Shown one piece after another: positions 63,386 through 64,000 of a stretch of DNA of 64,000 nucleotides. Each line of letters starts with the position of its first letter. The first letter of the stretch is position 1. Source of the stretch: an uncultured Anaerolineales bacterium (GTDB lineage: Bacteria > Chloroflexota > Anaerolineae > Aggregatilineales > Aggregatilineaceae). A model generated the notes under the pieces. The model made no database searches and was not told where the DNA came from. It was given only the letters and a program-made list of their open reading frames with translations. Position numbers and translations under genes: made by a program. The stretch covers positions 1 through 64,000 of the forward strand of contig CAKZOB010000079.1 in NCBI GenBank assembly GCA_937135955.1. Direction: 5' to 3'.

Positions 63386-63414
63386 AGTGTAGCATGAACG
63401 CCTAAGCCGCGCAA
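63386..63414 (-). promoter_or_regulatory. Promoter of the receiver-CpaE/cobB/kinase operon
   Basis: TTGCGC (63409-63414), a 17-base spacer and TACACT (63386-63391) preceded by TGc, on the minus strand. The leader is about 40 bases. Confidence 0.65.
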
Positions 63415-63490
63415 CACGCCTCAGGGCGATGTTAATAAAGCCAGTATGAATTGAGCGGCGATCTGCCAGCGTCGCGCGCAACCCCAGCCA

Positions 63491-63499
63491 TGCTATAAT
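63491..63499 (+). promoter_or_regulatory. Extended -10 promoter of the nucleotidyltransferase gene
   Basis: TGCTATAAT, a full extended -10. Transcription would start near 63506, only about 20 bases before the GTG start. Confidence 0.6.
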
Positions 63500-63525
63500 G
63501 CGCGCATGACACAACGGAGAGACTT

Positions 63526-64000
63526 GTGAACAGTCAGACTATTCAGCAGGCGGTGATCCTGGCCGCGGGTCGCGGAACGCGACTGACCCCGCTGACCAAC
63601 GACCGGCCTAAATCTCTGCTACCGGTGATAGGGCAACCCATCCTGGCGCGCCTGATTGAATGCTTTCACCAGGCAGGGATCAGGCATGTCATCATCGTCA
63701 CCGGCCCCGAGTTACCCCAGGTGCAGGTGGGCATCAGGAAGGCGCTCGCCCCGGGCCAGAGGGTCGAGTGGGTCGTCCAGCCATATCCCACTGGCACAGT
63801 CGAGGCGCTGCAACGCGCGCTGCCTCTACTGTCCGGCCCTTTCCTGCTTTCCGCTGTGGACAACCTGACCCCCGTAGAACATGTGCGTACCCTGATCGCT
63901 CACCACGAGTCTGCTCCCCATCGTATCGCCACCCTCAGCCTGGTGCGTGCGACGCCCGCCGAAATCCGCCAGTCGGCGGACGTGCTCCTGGCCGGGGCAG
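63526..64000 (+). CDS. Sugar-phosphate nucleotidyltransferase, 5' part only
   Basis: The first 158 residues of a gene cut by the window edge. The N-terminus reads MNSQTIQQAVILAAGRGTRL, then TPLTNDRPKSLLPVIGQPIL, the signature of glucose-1-phosphate thymidylyl/uridylyl- or mannose-1-phosphate guanylyltransferases; GRGTRL binds the nucleotide and the Lys of RPKSLLP the sugar phosphate. HVIIVTGPE, QPYPTGTVEAL and LLSAVDNLTP (metal-binding Asp region) follow. It makes an activated sugar, probably for surface polysaccharide. The start is GTG at 63526, with GGAGAGA ahead (63515-63521). The exact nucleotide and sugar cannot be told from this part. Confidence 0.9.
   Translation, partial: MNSQTIQQAVILAAGRGTRLTPLTNDRPKSLLPVIGQPILARLIECFHQAGIRHVIIVTGPELPQVQVGIRKALAPGQRVEWVVQPYPTGTVEALQRALPLLSGPFLLSAVDNLTPVEHVRTLIAHHESAPHRIATLSLVRATPAEIRQSADVLLAGA

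Overview
The window is GC-rich, densely packed bacterial chromosome, most likely from a Chloroflexota bacterium of the Anaerolineae type. The clues are several exported proteins with long Thr-Pro linkers (LCP protein, LysM proteins, a DUF5060 protein), lipoprotein signals and an LCP enzyme of the kind found in monoderm-like cells, a T-box leader, and many sigma70-type promoters with 17-18 nt spacers. The taxonomic call is inference. I see no rRNA, CRISPR array, insertion sequence, prophage or integration site; genes sit on both strands in short operons.

Layout. 1-8.3 kb (+): a DNA-repair operon made of an AddB-like P-loop protein, a UvrD/AddA-like helicase, a stand-alone Fe-S PD-(D/E)XK nuclease, a RecJ with a long C-terminal extension, and an IMPACT/YigZ protein. 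8.3-18.9 kb: envelope and transport genes (LCP, GT2 glycosyltransferase, MalK-type ATPase, MacB-like ATPase and giant FtsX permease, YkuD L,D-transpeptidase, small membrane protein). 18.9-27.8 kb (-): an overlapping four-gene operon (FAD/Fe-S oxidoreductase, GT39-like membrane protein, YjbQ, GAF histidine kinase) preceded by ugpC/malK. 28-31 kb (-): purB-purH. 31-34.7 kb: small unknown genes, a GNAT/FemAB-like protein and a solute-binding lipoprotein. 34.8-38.6 kb (-): a T-box leader, a SAM methyltransferase and valS. 38.6-40.1 kb (-): tRNA-Thr(CGU), udk and a VTT membrane protein. 40.3-43.1 kb (+): mutL and an LLM oxidoreductase. 43.1-45.6 kb (-): secD-secF. 45.9-58.6 kb: exported glycosidase-like and LysM proteins, a Nudix hydrolase, an SPFH protein with a helical partner, GT39 and a NERD-domain membrane protein. 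58.7-64 kb: a lipoprotein, a zinc alcohol dehydrogenase, a signalling operon (receiver-CpaE fusion, Sir2, GAF histidine kinase) and the start of a sugar nucleotidyltransferase gene cut by the window edge.

The most notable signals are: (1) a T-box leader that by its specifier and its UGGU bulge should sense tRNA-Val and stands in front of a methyltransferase gene followed by valS; (2) an AddAB-like machine split over three genes and coupled to RecJ; (3) two convergent exported glycosidase-like genes that have each lost one of the two catalytic glutamates; (4) a Sir2 gene inside a two-component/CpaE operon. Start sites were moved from the longest open frame where a ribosome binding site or promoter decided the matter; each case is explained in its entry.
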